A DNA stretch of 64,000 nucleotides from Fibrella aestuarina BUZ 2 (GCF_000331105.1 NC_020054.1:2983451-3047450), one strand, 5' to 3'; positions 17,902 through 27,322 are shown, counted from the first letter of the stretch. The notes: generated by a model from the sequence alone, not told the origin. Numbers and translations: made by a program.

Positions 17902-19506
17902 ATGAAAACGCTATTCCTGTTCCTGCTGCTCGCCCTGAGCGTATCGCCTACGCCAACGTATGCCACCGATTACTATGTGTCGGCATCGGCGGGTAGCAAC
18001 ACCAACGATGGAAAATCGACGGCCAAGCCATTCCTGACCATTCAACGCGCTGCCGACCTGACAAATCCCGGCGACACGGTCTTTGTGATGAATGGCGTGT
18101 ACAGGTCAACGTCGGGCCCCGTGCTGAACATCACCCGGTCGGGCTCGGCAACGGCCTGGATCACGTTTAAAGCGCTGAAAGGCCACTCGCCAACGATGAT
18201 CGGCTCGGGCAACGTTTGGAACACCGTCTCGATCAATGGCTCCTACATCCAGTTCGACGGCTTCGAACTGATCGGCAACAACGCGAACCTGACCTACGCC
18301 GGGGCGCTGGCGATCTACAACGAAGCCAAGGCAGGCGGCACCAACTGGGCTGCGTACGCCAACTACAACACCAATGGCATCTCGATCGGCGGGCCCAGGG
18401 ATGAAACCAAATTTCCGCATCACGTAACGGTTCGGAACTGTAAGGTGCATGATTTCCCGGGTGGCGGTATCAGCTCGATTCAGGCCGATTACACCACGAT
18501 CGAAAACAACCTGGTCTATAACAACGGCTGGTATATGATGTATGCCGGCAGCGGCATCAGCATCCTGACTCCGTTCAACGTCGATAAGCTGACGACCTAC
18601 AAAAACATCGTGCGGAACAACGTTTGCCACACCAACAAAACCACCATTCCGTGGCTCAGTCTGGGGCGGTTAAGCGACGGAAACGGGATCATCATCGACG
18701 TAAACCGACACAGCTACAGCGAGCAGGATGCGACCACGCCCAGCGCGAATGCCTACACGGGTCGAACATTGGTGGCCAACAACCTGTGCATCAACAACGG
18801 CGGGTCGGGTATTCACGCCTTCAAAGCCGATCATGTCGATATCATCAACAACACAGCCTGTAACAACGGCACCGTGGTGGGCTACGCCGAAATCTTTGCC
18901 AATACCTGCGATGACGTGAGTATCCTGAACAACATTATGTATGGTCGCGACGGCGGCGAGTGTAATTCGACCAACAAGAACACCAACGTTGTGTATGATT
19001 ATAATGTGTATGCCAACGGGAAAGTGGCCGTGAAAGGGCCCAATGATATTGTAGCCGATCCGCAGTTTGTCGATCGAAACCTCGACCTCGCTACCGGCAA
19101 TTTTACGCTGCAAGCCACCAGCCCCGCCGTCGACAAAGGCACCAACGTACCTGGAAAATTCAGCTCGGCTGATTTGCTGGGCGTACCCCGCCCGCAGGGA
19201 AGCAAACCGGATATTGGCGCCTATGAGTACCGGGAACAGATCAGCGTCATTACGGCGCTTGCCGAGGTAGCTGAGGTTGTGCGGATATCACCCAACCCGG
19301 TCGATAAGGTGTTGACGGTGACCAACGTACCTGGCACGACTGGTCGGGCTGAGTTGGTCAATTGCCTGGGACAGCCAATGATGCAGGCCCCACTGACTGG
19401 CAGCAGCACGCAACTGGACCTACAGAAACTCCCCGGCGGCTTGTACCTGCTGCTCGTTTATAGCGAGGGTAAATTGATCACTATCAGCAAGGTAATGAAG
19501 CAGTGA
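17902..19506 (+). CDS. Right-handed beta-helix protein with type IX secretion tail
   Basis: This is a secreted parallel beta-helix protein, a fold shared by polysaccharide lyases and other glycan-active enzymes. I place the start at 17902, where MKTLFLFLLLALSVSPTPTYA makes a normal signal peptide; an upstream GTG at 17818 would bury it behind basic residues. The 534-residue product opens with YYVSASAGSNTNDGKSTAKP (DUF1565-like) and carries many helix-turn repeats (VRNNVCHTN, NNLCINNGGSGIHAF, INNTACNNG, ILNNIMYG). It ends with a type IX sorting domain (about 460-534: ISPNPVDKVLTV, GGLYLLLV, ISKVMKQ). It would be exported through the type IX system and be cell-surface or free. Catalytic residues are not recognisable. 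Possible lyase of the same locus. Confidence 0.85.
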   Translation: MKTLFLFLLLALSVSPTPTYATDYYVSASAGSNTNDGKSTAKPFLTIQRAADLTNPGDTVFVMNGVYRSTSGPVLNITRSGSATAWITFKALKGHSPTMIGSGNVWNTVSINGSYIQFDGFELIGNNANLTYAGALAIYNEAKAGGTNWAAYANYNTNGISIGGPRDETKFPHHVTVRNCKVHDFPGGGISSIQADYTTIENNLVYNNGWYMMYAGSGISILTPFNVDKLTTYKNIVRNNVCHTNKTTIPWLSLGRLSDGNGIIIDVNRHSYSEQDATTPSANAYTGRTLVANNLCINNGGSGIHAFKADHVDIINNTACNNGTVVGYAEIFANTCDDVSILNNIMYGRDGGECNSTNKNTNVVYDYNVYANGKVAVKGPNDIVADPQFVDRNLDLATGNFTLQATSPAVDKGTNVPGKFSSADLLGVPRPQGSKPDIGAYEYREQISVITALAEVAEVVRISPNPVDKVLTVTNVPGTTGRAELVNCLGQPMMQAPLTGSSTQLDLQKLPGGLYLLLVYSEGKLITISKVMKQ

Positions 19507-19511
19507 GCGGT

Positions 19512-20093
19512 TTAGTAGCTATCCTGGCCAACAGCGACGCCGACCAGGCACCGTAACCGTTTCAGCGCCACGTTGATGGTGTTGTAGACACTCTTCAGGC
19601 TGATGTCCATGACCGTGGCCGCCTGCTGGTAGCTGAGCCCTTTCATGTAGACCAGATACAGAATTTCCTTTTGCCGTTTGGGAAGCTGATTGACCTCATG
19701 AAGCACCCTTTGCTGTTGCTGTTCGAGCCCTTCTGACTCAATCAGACTGGTTTCGTAGGGCTGAATCAGAAATTGGGCATCAGTAAACAGGTACGTATCC
19801 GAGTCATACCTGTTGAGGCGGGTAATCGTGTCCAGAAGCCGCCGCCGTAGGGCCCGGTACAGGTAAAACCGGATGTTGTCTACGGGACCAAGCCGCTGTC
19901 GACGGTCGTGAATGTGCAGAAAGAGCTCGTGCAGGCAATCTTCCACCACCTGTCGGTTTCGGACCAGGTTATAGCCGTAGCGGTACAGATCAGGAGCAAA
20001 CAGGGTGTATAGCTTATCGAAAGCGTCGCGGCTCCCGGTTCGGAAGTCGTTCCATAACTGAATGTGCTCGGCGGTGGTCAGGGAGGGCGTCAT
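19512..20093 (-). CDS. ECF-type RNA polymerase sigma factor
   Basis: This is a complete 193-residue ECF sigma factor, convergent with the beta-helix gene, whose stop lies 5 bases away. Region 2 (about 18-85, DLYRYGYNLVRNRQVVEDC and NIRFYLYRALRRRLLD) and region 4 (about 125-185, NQLPKRQKEILYLVYMKGLSYQQAA and SLKSVYNTINVALKRL) are intact. It is a close paralogue of the sigma factor at 1-573, with long identical stretches. Unlike that one it has no FecR gene beside it, so it may be held by the same anti-sigma factor or be an orphan copy. The two sigma genes bracket the first glycan locus. Confidence 0.93.
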   Translation of the reverse strand: MTPSLTTAEHIQLWNDFRTGSRDAFDKLYTLFAPDLYRYGYNLVRNRQVVEDCLHELFLHIHDRRQRLGPVDNIRFYLYRALRRRLLDTITRLNRYDSDTYLFTDAQFLIQPYETSLIESEGLEQQQQRVLHEVNQLPKRQKEILYLVYMKGLSYQQAATVMDISLKSVYNTINVALKRLRCLVGVAVGQDSY

Positions 20094-20631
20094 GGGGCGT
20101 CTGTCAATACGCTGATTCGATTATGTCTGCAGGTTGATCGGTGTCCAGGGGCCGGGTGCGCTACCGGCTACCTCCTGAAAGCGCTCGTTGGCGCTTACCT
20201 GATTACACGTTGATGAATACAGGATAGGGCAGGGGTAGAGCTTCTCAGGCTTGCAGTGCCTTATGCTGGCAACTTAATCAGTCTTACTCAATTTATTAAT
20301 ATCAAATAATAATTTAATAATGCAATAATATAAAATCTATTTGATTTTGGTAAATCGTCCAGCAAAAGTTTTCAGAGGCCAACGGTCCGCTATGGTCTTT
20401 TGGGCCGGCTTGCTCCATTTTTATGGCCAGTACGGCCCTGTATCCGGGTCTACGGATGGCGCAACAGGCAGGAATTGACTTGTGAGTATACGAACGGCCA
20501 GCAATTGCCGGGCTGGAAGGCCCGGCTCCGTCGACGTTTGTTGAACCATGTAGGCATACGCCTACACGGCAGTGAGTAGGGTCAGCGGCTAACCGACGGA
20601 AGCAACCAAACTGGTAACGTACCTGAACGGC
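20094..20631. other. Intergenic region between two minus-strand regulators
   Basis: There is no convincing gene here. The part at about 20275-20350 is strongly AT-rich and could hold the promoter of the sigma gene. A small perfect hairpin lies at 20549-20566 (TGTAGGC, loop ATAC, GCCTACA), downstream of the IclR gene, and might end its transcript or bind a protein. One ACGTACC motif lies at 20617-20623. Confidence 0.6.
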
Positions 20632-21375
20632 TCAGCGGGCCGCATCTAACTGTTGATCGATTTGGGTGGAGGCTTGTCGCAGGGCGTCAATGAGTGCTTC
20701 CCGCTTTTGGGGCGTACAGCGGATTTCGGGCAAAAAAATGCTCAGGCTGGCAACCACCTGCTTTTGTTTTCTGATGGGCACCGCCAGCCCGATAATATGC
20801 GTCGGCGAGACCGTTACGCAGAGTTCAGCCGTACGAATTTTGAGCAATTCGGCTTCCAGCCCTTCCGGCGTCGCTGCTTCGGGCCAGACGATCGGCGAGG
20901 GCAGGCCAATTGTGTTGAGGAGGCTATCCCGTTCTTTAGGCGGCAGGTAAGCCAGTAGTAGTCTGCCCGTTGCGGTTTCGTGCAGGCTGCGTTCGCTGCG
21001 GCTACGTACCTGCAAGTCCTGATCGCTGTTGACCAGGTGAACGATAAACCGTTTCTGATTGCGGATCACGCCCAGAATGGTCGTCTCGTTGAATTGAGCC
21101 GTCAACTGCTCCATCACGTCTTTGGCGGCGGCCACCAGATGCTGACTATAAGCCAGATTATTGGTCAGGTTGTAGGCCATTGGGCCCAGCCGATACCCCT
21201 TTTTGCGTCCCAGATGCTCCAGGTAGTTCTTGTCGACCAGCGTCTGCATGATGTTGACGCAGGTTGCCTGGTGCATGCTTAACCCCTCGGCAATCTCGGT
21301 CAGTGAGTATGCCCGGTCAGGATCGCGGGCAATAAACTCCAGAATATCCAACGCCTTAACAACAACTAGTACCAT
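20632..21375 (-). CDS. IclR-family transcriptional regulator
   Basis: This is a DNA-binding regulator with a winged helix at the N-terminus (about 5-60, ALDILEFIARDPDRAYSLTEIAEGL, then QATCVNIMQTLVDKNYLEH) and an IclR effector domain (about 75-245). I start it at 21375 (MVLVVVKALDILEF). A longer frame from 21444 would read through an inverted repeat and gives an unlikely leader. It is downstream of kduD on the same strand. IclR proteins such as KdgR sense keto-deoxy-uronate intermediates, so it plausibly controls kduD and the divergent susC operon. A palindromic operator candidate lies at 22494-22514. Family assignment is firm; ligand and targets are inferred. Confidence 0.9.
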   Translation of the reverse strand: MVLVVVKALDILEFIARDPDRAYSLTEIAEGLSMHQATCVNIMQTLVDKNYLEHLGRKKGYRLGPMAYNLTNNLAYSQHLVAAAKDVMEQLTAQFNETTILGVIRNQKRFIVHLVNSDQDLQVRSRSERSLHETATGRLLLAYLPPKERDSLLNTIGLPSPIVWPEAATPEGLEAELLKIRTAELCVTVSPTHIIGLAVPIRKQKQVVASLSIFLPEIRCTPQKREALIDALRQASTQIDQQLDAAR

Positions 21376-21403
21376 AACTGCTTGTGAATAATGTATGATG
21401 GAA

Positions 21404-21473
21404 AATGAATAATGTATAATGGAGCATGCGCAAAAACAGAGCATTATGCATCATTCACTATACATTATTCATT
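21404..21473. repeat. Inverted repeat between IclR gene and kduD
   Basis: Perfect 15-base arms lie at 21404-21418 (AATGAATAATGTATA) and 21459-21473, with further partial pairing between them and a second partial copy of the left arm just before. The sequence ATGAATAATGTATAATG (21405-21421) recurs exactly at 58996-59012, so this is a dispersed intergenic repeat family. It lies in the short gap between kduD and the IclR gene. Confidence 0.75.
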
Positions 21474-21478
21474 CTTGC

Positions 21479-22249
21479 CTACCGTCCCATCCAGCCGCCG
21501 TCTACGGTGACAATGGTGCCGTGAACATAGTCGGCCGCTGGTGAGGCCAGGAAAACCGTGACGCCTTTGAAATCGTCTGGCTGTCCCCAACGGCCCGCCG
21601 GAATACGGGCTAGAATGCTTTTACTCCGTTCAGCATCGTCCCGCAGGGCTTCGGTATTGTCGGTTGCAATATAACCCGGCGCAATCGCATTTACGTTGAC
21701 GCCGCTGCCCGCCCACTCATTGGCAAAGGCTTTCACCAGACTGCCAATGGCCCCTTTGCTGGCGGCATAACCCGGTACGGTGATTCCTCCCTGGAAGCTG
21801 AGCAGCGAAGCCGTAAAGATGACTTTCCCCGAGCCACGGGCTACCATATCACGCCCAAGTTCGCGGGTCAGGATAAAAGGGGCGTTCAGGTTGGTATCGA
21901 TCACCGTATCCCAGTAGGCATCGGGGTGCTCGGCGGCAGGTTTGCGCAGAATGGTACCGGCATTATTGACCAGAATATCGATCACAGGTACGTCCCGCCG
22001 GAGCGCTTCCAGGAACGTATAAACGGCCGACCGCTGACTGAGATCGCACTGATAGGCCTTGAACGAGCGGCCCAGCGCTTTTACGTCTTGCTCGACATCG
22101 CTTCCTGCTGATTCAAGCGACGCCGATATACCAACGATGTCGGCACCCGCTTCGGCCAGCGCCACGGCCATCGCCCGGCCAATTCCCCGCTTGCACCCCG
22201 TAACCAGGGCAACTTTACCAGATAGGTCAAATTGTGTAAGTGTGTGCAT
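21479..22249 (-). CDS. kduD: 2-dehydro-3-deoxy-D-gluconate 5-dehydrogenase (KduD-like SDR)
   Basis: This is a cytoplasmic short-chain dehydrogenase that reduces 2,5-diketo-3-deoxygluconate to 2-keto-3-deoxygluconate in the breakdown of unsaturated uronates. The 256-residue product has the nucleotide-binding motif TGCKRGIG (about 17-24), NNAG (about 94), the catalytic serine in FTASLLS and YAASK (about 160). The KduD-typical tail is present: NVNAIAPGYIATDNTEALR, RSKSILARIPAGRWG and the ending VDGGWMGR. It is divergent from the third susC gene and precedes an IclR regulator. This gene is the strongest sign that the loci target a uronic-acid-containing glycan. Confidence 0.88.
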   Translation of the reverse strand: MHTLTQFDLSGKVALVTGCKRGIGRAMAVALAEAGADIVGISASLESAGSDVEQDVKALGRSFKAYQCDLSQRSAVYTFLEALRRDVPVIDILVNNAGTILRKPAAEHPDAYWDTVIDTNLNAPFILTRELGRDMVARGSGKVIFTASLLSFQGGITVPGYAASKGAIGSLVKAFANEWAGSGVNVNAIAPGYIATDNTEALRDDAERSKSILARIPAGRWGQPDDFKGVTVFLASPAADYVHGTIVTVDGGWMGR

Positions 22250-22447
22250 AATTTATCATTGTAATAGTAAGTGCAATCATACTATGTATAGGTTGAAATA
22301 GAAAATGGAATATGAGCAGGCATCTGCCCAAATTGAACTTTTTATAGGCAGGATGCTGGCCAGACGCTGGAAATAAATTGTCGCGTATGATTTTTAGAAT
22401 ATGTCTTTAGCTGAGAAAAATACTATAAAAAATAAATATGTGAAAAG

Positions 22448-22480
22448 TTTTGGCAAATCTGAACCGTAGTTATACTATTG
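22448..22480 (+). promoter_or_regulatory. Putative Bacteroidota promoter of the third susCD operon
   Basis: A TTTTGG element (22448-22453) lies about 20 bases before TACTATTG (22473-22480), one mismatch from the Bacteroidota -7 consensus TAnnTTTG. Transcription would begin near 22487, just before the palindrome at 22494-22514, a good arrangement for repression. Confidence 0.4.
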
Positions 22481-22493
22481 TATTATTGAATTT

Positions 22494-22514
22494 AAATTTA
22501 TCATTGATGAATTT
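22494..22514. promoter_or_regulatory. Palindromic operator candidate upstream of susC
   Basis: This 21-base element reads AAATTTATCA, central T, TGATGAATTT; nine of ten base pairs are symmetrical around 22504. It lies 15 bases before the susC start. The 12-mer AATTTATCATTG inside it (22495-22506) recurs exactly at 22250-22261, next to the kduD start codon. The two copies thus sit at both ends of the divergent gap, which suits shared control by the nearby IclR regulator. Binding is inferred. Confidence 0.5.
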
Positions 22515-22529
22515 TGGTCTAACGATCCT

Positions 22530-25500
22530 ATGAAGAATCGCTCACATTCGCTATACCGGTCTGGGCTGCTGGGGCTGATCTGGTTGCTGGCGATAAGCCC
22601 GGTTATGGCTCAAACGCCCCTGTTGGTTACGGGGCGCATCACCGACGAAACCGGGCAGGGCCTGCCGGGAGTAACGGTGCTCATCAAGAACACTACCAAC
22701 GGCACCACCACCTCGGCCGAGGGTACCTACAAGCTTACTGTTTCGGCAACCAACGCCATTTTGGTCGCCTCATACGTGGGGTATATCACCCAGGAGATTC
22801 CTATCACTACCAAGTCGGTCATTGATATTACGCTGGCTCCCGACAACAAAACCCTGAACGAAGTGGTAGTGGTGGGTTATGGCACCCAGCAGCGCAAAGA
22901 CCTCACCGGCTCCATTGCCTCGGCCGATCTGGTCGCGTTTAAAGAGTCGCCCAACGTGAGCATCCTACAGTCGCTGAAAGGATCGCTGCCGGGCCTGACC
23001 ATCAGCCAGACCAACCGCGCCGGCGATGAACCCGCCATCAACATCCGGGGTACGTCTACGCTCAACGGCAACACGGCTCCCCTGATTATCGTGGACGGCA
23101 TTATTTTCAATGGCCGCTTGTCGGATATCAACCCCGCCGACGTGGCGAGTGTCGACGTGTTGAAAGACCCAAGCAGCAAGGCGATATATGGGTCGCAGGC
23201 GGCCAATGGGGTGGTTTTGGTTACGACCAAAACGGGCCGGGCGGCTTCTAAGCCAACGATCACGTATTCGGGTAGTTACGCCATTTCGTCGCCAACCATC
23301 AAGGCCACGTTGCTGCGCCGGGATGCGTTTCTGGAGAAAATCCGGGACATTAATTACCTCACCGCTTTCACCAAAGAATCGGGCTACACGCAACCTAACC
23401 CCGCCTGGACGTTTGCCAACTCGGAGCTGTTCCCGATCTCGCTGGCGGGCGTAAACGCAGGCACCGATTATGACTGGTATGGCGAACTGACGCAAGATGC
23501 CTCCATTCAAAGCCATAACCTGAGCCTTTCGGGCGGGTCCGATAAGACCAATTATTTTATGTCGGGAGGCTACACGAAAGAGAAGGGCCTCATCAAAAAC
23601 GACGATTACGCCCGCTACACCGTCCGGATCAACCTGGATACCGAAGTGACGAAGTGGCTCACGCTGGGGGCTAACACGTCGGGGGCGTTCACCAACTTCT
23701 TCAAAGACGCACCCGATATGAACGCCATCGTGGGCACAAACCCACTGGTGCAGCCGCGCGATGCCAGCGGAAACTACATCGTTAACCCCATCGGCGACTT
23801 CAACGTCAACCCGTTTTTGTCGGCTGAAAATGACCGCTACGAAGTGCAGAGTCGATTGGTGGGTAATTTCTACGGCATCGTGCGTGTGCCGTCGGTACCC
23901 GGTTTCAGCTACCGCCTGAATTTCGGTAACAACCTGAAGTTCTTCAAAAATTACACGTCGAGTATCTACGGTGCCGGGCAAACGGGTTCGGCGGCCAAGA
24001 ACGATGCCACGCAGTACGACCAAACGCTCGACAATATTTTTAATTACACGCGCAGCTTTGGCAAGCACAACATTAACGCCACGGCGGTCTACGGCTACAA
24101 CACGTCGAAATTCGATCGGACAGTCGCTTCTGGAACGGGCTTTTCGGATTTGAATCTATCGTACAATAGCCTGCAACAGGCTGAAATTCAAAAGATTTCG
24201 TCAGAGGCCTGGGAAGAGGTACTACTCTATCAGCTCGGCAGTGTGTCGTACAACTACGGTAGTAAGTACCTGATCAAAGCCACCGTTCGGCGGGATGGCT
24301 TCAGCGGGTTTTCGAAGAATAACAAAACCGGTATTTTTCCGTCGATTGGCGTGGGCTGGGTACTCTCGGAAGAACCGTTCTTTAAAGTACCCGGTATCGA
24401 CTACCTGAAAGTCAGAGGCAGCTACGGCGAAAATGGCAACAAAGTGGGCCGCTACAGCTCACTGGCGCGGGTATCGGCCACCGACGACTCCAAGTACGTA
24501 TTCGGCGACGGCGGGCTAACGGCCATTGGACGGACGGTATCATCGCTGGCCAACGCAGACCTGCGCTGGGAACGTACCCGGGGTATTAACGTTGGTCTCG
24601 ATTTTGCCATTCTGAACAACCGCATCGACGGCAACATCGAGTATTACAACTCGAACACCAACGACCTGCTCTGGCAACAAACGCTCCCCCAAACGTCGGG
24701 CTTCTCGAACGTATTTACCAACCTGGGGCAGATCAATAACACCGGTTTCGAGTTCATGCTGCACGCGAAACCGGTACAGACCAAAAACCTGAGCTGGGAC
24801 GTCACGGTCAACTTCACCCGAAACCGGAACAAAGTGGTCACCATTCTGGGTGAGGACAAAAACAACGATGGCGTAGAAGACGACCTCGTGGCGAGCAGCC
24901 TGTTTATCGGTCGGCCCATCGGCACCATCTACGACTACCGCACCCAGGGGATCTACCAACTGACCGACGAAAAGCTGGCTGGTTTTCAGGCTGGTACGTA
25001 CCGGATCGAGGACGTAAACAAAGATGGTAAAATTACCCCCGCCGACGACCGGCAGATCCTGGGTAATACCGAACCGGCCTATCAGTTTGGGATTCAGAAT
25101 ACGGTATCCTACCGGCAGTTTACGCTGCGGGCGTTTATCAACTCCATTCAGGGAGGAAGCAACAGCTACCTGAGCCCCAACTTTCCGTATGGCTACAATG
25201 GTACGCCGGGGCAGGCCACTAACTCAAACTGGTTTGATTTTACGGACTTCTGGTCGCCCCGCAACCCCGGCGGTATTCACCCCAATCCGTGGCTGCCTAC
25301 TCCCGCCGGTGGCCGCGAGTACGTGCAGCGCAACTTTGTGCGGCTGCAGGATATCTCGCTCTCGTATAGCCTGACCGATGCCATCGCCAGGAAGATTGGC
25401 GCGGCCAACTGCAAAGTGTTTGTGAGTGGCAAAAACCTGCTGACGTTCACCAACTGGAAAGGCTGGGACCCGGAAACCAATACCACCCTGTTTCCGGTGG

Positions 25501-25601
25501 GCGGCCCTGCCAATGGGGTCAATACCGCCCTCGGCGTTACGTCGATCAACGCGTTTCCCGTATTGAAGTCTTATTCATTAGGGGTCGACATTACCTTTTA
25601 A
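22530..25601 (+). CDS. SusC/RagA-family TonB-linked receptor
   Basis: This is a third outer-membrane glycan importer. The 1023-residue product has a signal peptide (ending SPVMAQ, about 28), a carboxypeptidase-D-like domain (about 32-110, VTGRITDETGQGLPGVTVLIK), a TonB-box-like LNEVVVVGYGTQQRKD, a plug (GDEPAINIRGTSTLNG, then SSKAIYGSQAANGVVLVTTKTG) and a barrel ending LGVDITF. It has no STN domain, which fits control by a soluble regulator (IclR, divergent) instead of a sigma/FecR switch. Its susD begins 14 bases after the stop. Confidence 0.96.
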   Translation: MKNRSHSLYRSGLLGLIWLLAISPVMAQTPLLVTGRITDETGQGLPGVTVLIKNTTNGTTTSAEGTYKLTVSATNAILVASYVGYITQEIPITTKSVIDITLAPDNKTLNEVVVVGYGTQQRKDLTGSIASADLVAFKESPNVSILQSLKGSLPGLTISQTNRAGDEPAINIRGTSTLNGNTAPLIIVDGIIFNGRLSDINPADVASVDVLKDPSSKAIYGSQAANGVVLVTTKTGRAASKPTITYSGSYAISSPTIKATLLRRDAFLEKIRDINYLTAFTKESGYTQPNPAWTFANSELFPISLAGVNAGTDYDWYGELTQDASIQSHNLSLSGGSDKTNYFMSGGYTKEKGLIKNDDYARYTVRINLDTEVTKWLTLGANTSGAFTNFFKDAPDMNAIVGTNPLVQPRDASGNYIVNPIGDFNVNPFLSAENDRYEVQSRLVGNFYGIVRVPSVPGFSYRLNFGNNLKFFKNYTSSIYGAGQTGSAAKNDATQYDQTLDNIFNYTRSFGKHNINATAVYGYNTSKFDRTVASGTGFSDLNLSYNSLQQAEIQKISSEAWEEVLLYQLGSVSYNYGSKYLIKATVRRDGFSGFSKNNKTGIFPSIGVGWVLSEEPFFKVPGIDYLKVRGSYGENGNKVGRYSSLARVSATDDSKYVFGDGGLTAIGRTVSSLANADLRWERTRGINVGLDFAILNNRIDGNIEYYNSNTNDLLWQQTLPQTSGFSNVFTNLGQINNTGFEFMLHAKPVQTKNLSWDVTVNFTRNRNKVVTILGEDKNNDGVEDDLVASSLFIGRPIGTIYDYRTQGIYQLTDEKLAGFQAGTYRIEDVNKDGKITPADDRQILGNTEPAYQFGIQNTVSYRQFTLRAFINSIQGGSNSYLSPNFPYGYNGTPGQATNSNWFDFTDFWSPRNPGGIHPNPWLPTPAGGREYVQRNFVRLQDISLSYSLTDAIARKIGAANCKVFVSGKNLLTFTNWKGWDPETNTTLFPVGGPANGVNTALGVTSINAFPVLKSYSLGVDITF

Positions 25602-25615
25602 CTCCTGCTATCACG

Positions 25616-27322
25616 ATGAAAAAGAACCTATTGACAATCGCGCTCCTGGCTGGTGTGATGCTGTTTCAGGCAGGTTGTAAAGAAGACGAGTTTTTGAACG
25701 AAGTGCCGCTGGATTTTTATAGTCCCGAAAACTCGTTCATCACGGAAGGTAACTTCAATGCGGCCCTCACCGATTTATACGCCCGCGTCCGGGCCATTCA
25801 GAGCGTCGATGGCGGAGCCAATCTCTATTCGGAGGTATTAGGCACCGATGTTGCCTACAACGCCCGCCTGGATCAGGCTCGTCTGGGAAGCTACCCCGTA
25901 TCGCTTACGCCCCAGGGCGATATTCCCCGGCAGCACTGGATTCGGTGGTACAAGATTATCGCCAACGCTAATACCATCATTGCGCGGGTGGGTACGTCGG
26001 CCCTCACCGACGCCCAGAAGAAAGTGATCGGTGCCGAGGCTAAGCTGTTCCGGGCCTACGCTTACCACAAACTGGTGCACCTGTACGGAGGGGTGCCGCT
26101 CATTCTGAATGAGGTAAATACGCCTACCAGCAATTTTACCCGCGCCACCAAAGAGCAGGTGCTCCAGCAGATTATTGCCGATGCCACCGATGCCGCCACT
26201 AATCTGCCCGCTATCGACGCCGTGCGCGATGGTAAAGTGAGCAAGCCGGTGGCCAACCACCTGCTGGCCGAAACCTACATTGTCCTGAAAGATTACGACA
26301 AGGCGATTGCGGCTGCTACGGAAGTCATTGAGAAATCGAACCTGCGCCTGATGACTGAACGATTTGGCAGTTTACGGAACCAGCCCGGCGACGTGTTCTA
26401 CGACCTCTTCCGGGTAGGCAACCAAAATCGGAAAGCGGGCAATATGGAAGCCATCTGGGTCATTCAGTACGAGCTGGATGTGATTGGCGGGGCGCTGACG
26501 TCATCGGGTAGCCCCCTGAACAACCTCGAACGGTGTGTAGCCCCGGCCGTTTTCTCGATCTCTGACCCCAGCGGGCGAGCGTCTCTGCTAGATAATGCCT
26601 CGGCATCGACGCTGAACAGTGGGGGGCGCGGGGTTTCGTTCGTGCGCCCGTCCGACTACTGGACGTACGACGTGTGGGGCCTGGACCCGAAAAAAGACAA
26701 CCGCAAACTGGACGCGACCGTTACCGACATCCGCACCTCGCCGTTCAACATCGTTCGTGACTTTATCTACACTAATCCAGCGTCGCCCAACTTCGTGGGA
26801 AAAAGCCTGATCGACTTCCCGGCTCCGAACTGGATAGCGGCAAACTGGCGGTGGTACCCGTACCCGTCGAAGGTGACCACGCCCGGTCAGCACCCGGCGG
26901 GCATTGTGCAGGATGCCACCAAACTGACGCTGAAGACAACGGCGGGTCCCACGTTCCGGGATATGTACCAGATCCGACTGCCCGAAACCATCCTGCTCCG
27001 GGCCGAAGCCTACTTGCTCAAGGGCAACACGACGCAGGCCGCAGCCGACATCAATCTGATACGGAACCGGGCCAAAGCGAAGCCCGTCACGCCCGGCGAA
27101 GTCACGCTCGACTACATTCTGGACGAACGCGCCCGTGAGCTGATTTTTGAAGAGGACCGGCGCGTTACGCTCTCGCGCATGGGTAAGCTGGTGGAGCGGG
27201 TGCGGAAATACAATCCGCTCAACGCACCAAACATTCAGGATCATCATGCCCTGTTCCCGATTCCATTCTCGGAAATCGAAGCGAACAAAGACGCCAAACT
27301 GGAACAAAATCCGGGGTATTAA
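25616..27322 (+). CDS. SusD/RagB-family glycan-binding lipoprotein
   Basis: This is the lid partner of the preceding SusC. The 568-residue product starts with a lipoprotein signal ending FQAGC (Cys about 21). It has the N-terminal helical block AKLFRAYAYHKLVHLYGGVPLILNEV (about 142-167), a C-terminal block with RLPETILLRAEAYLLKGN and DERARELIFEEDRRVTLSR, and a QNPGY ending. Layout is normal. A hairpin terminator follows at 27351, so the susCD pair may be transcribed at a higher level than the downstream enzymes. Confidence 0.95.
   Translation: MKKNLLTIALLAGVMLFQAGCKEDEFLNEVPLDFYSPENSFITEGNFNAALTDLYARVRAIQSVDGGANLYSEVLGTDVAYNARLDQARLGSYPVSLTPQGDIPRQHWIRWYKIIANANTIIARVGTSALTDAQKKVIGAEAKLFRAYAYHKLVHLYGGVPLILNEVNTPTSNFTRATKEQVLQQIIADATDAATNLPAIDAVRDGKVSKPVANHLLAETYIVLKDYDKAIAAATEVIEKSNLRLMTERFGSLRNQPGDVFYDLFRVGNQNRKAGNMEAIWVIQYELDVIGGALTSSGSPLNNLERCVAPAVFSISDPSGRASLLDNASASTLNSGGRGVSFVRPSDYWTYDVWGLDPKKDNRKLDATVTDIRTSPFNIVRDFIYTNPASPNFVGKSLIDFPAPNWIAANWRWYPYPSKVTTPGQHPAGIVQDATKLTLKTTAGPTFRDMYQIRLPETILLRAEAYLLKGNTTQAAADINLIRNRAKAKPVTPGEVTLDYILDERARELIFEEDRRVTLSRMGKLVERVRKYNPLNAPNIQDHHALFPIPFSEIEANKDAKLEQNPGY

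Noticed and set aside
22965..24068. A 367-codon antisense open frame over the third susC
   Set aside because: It is a shadow frame without domain features; susC is secure.
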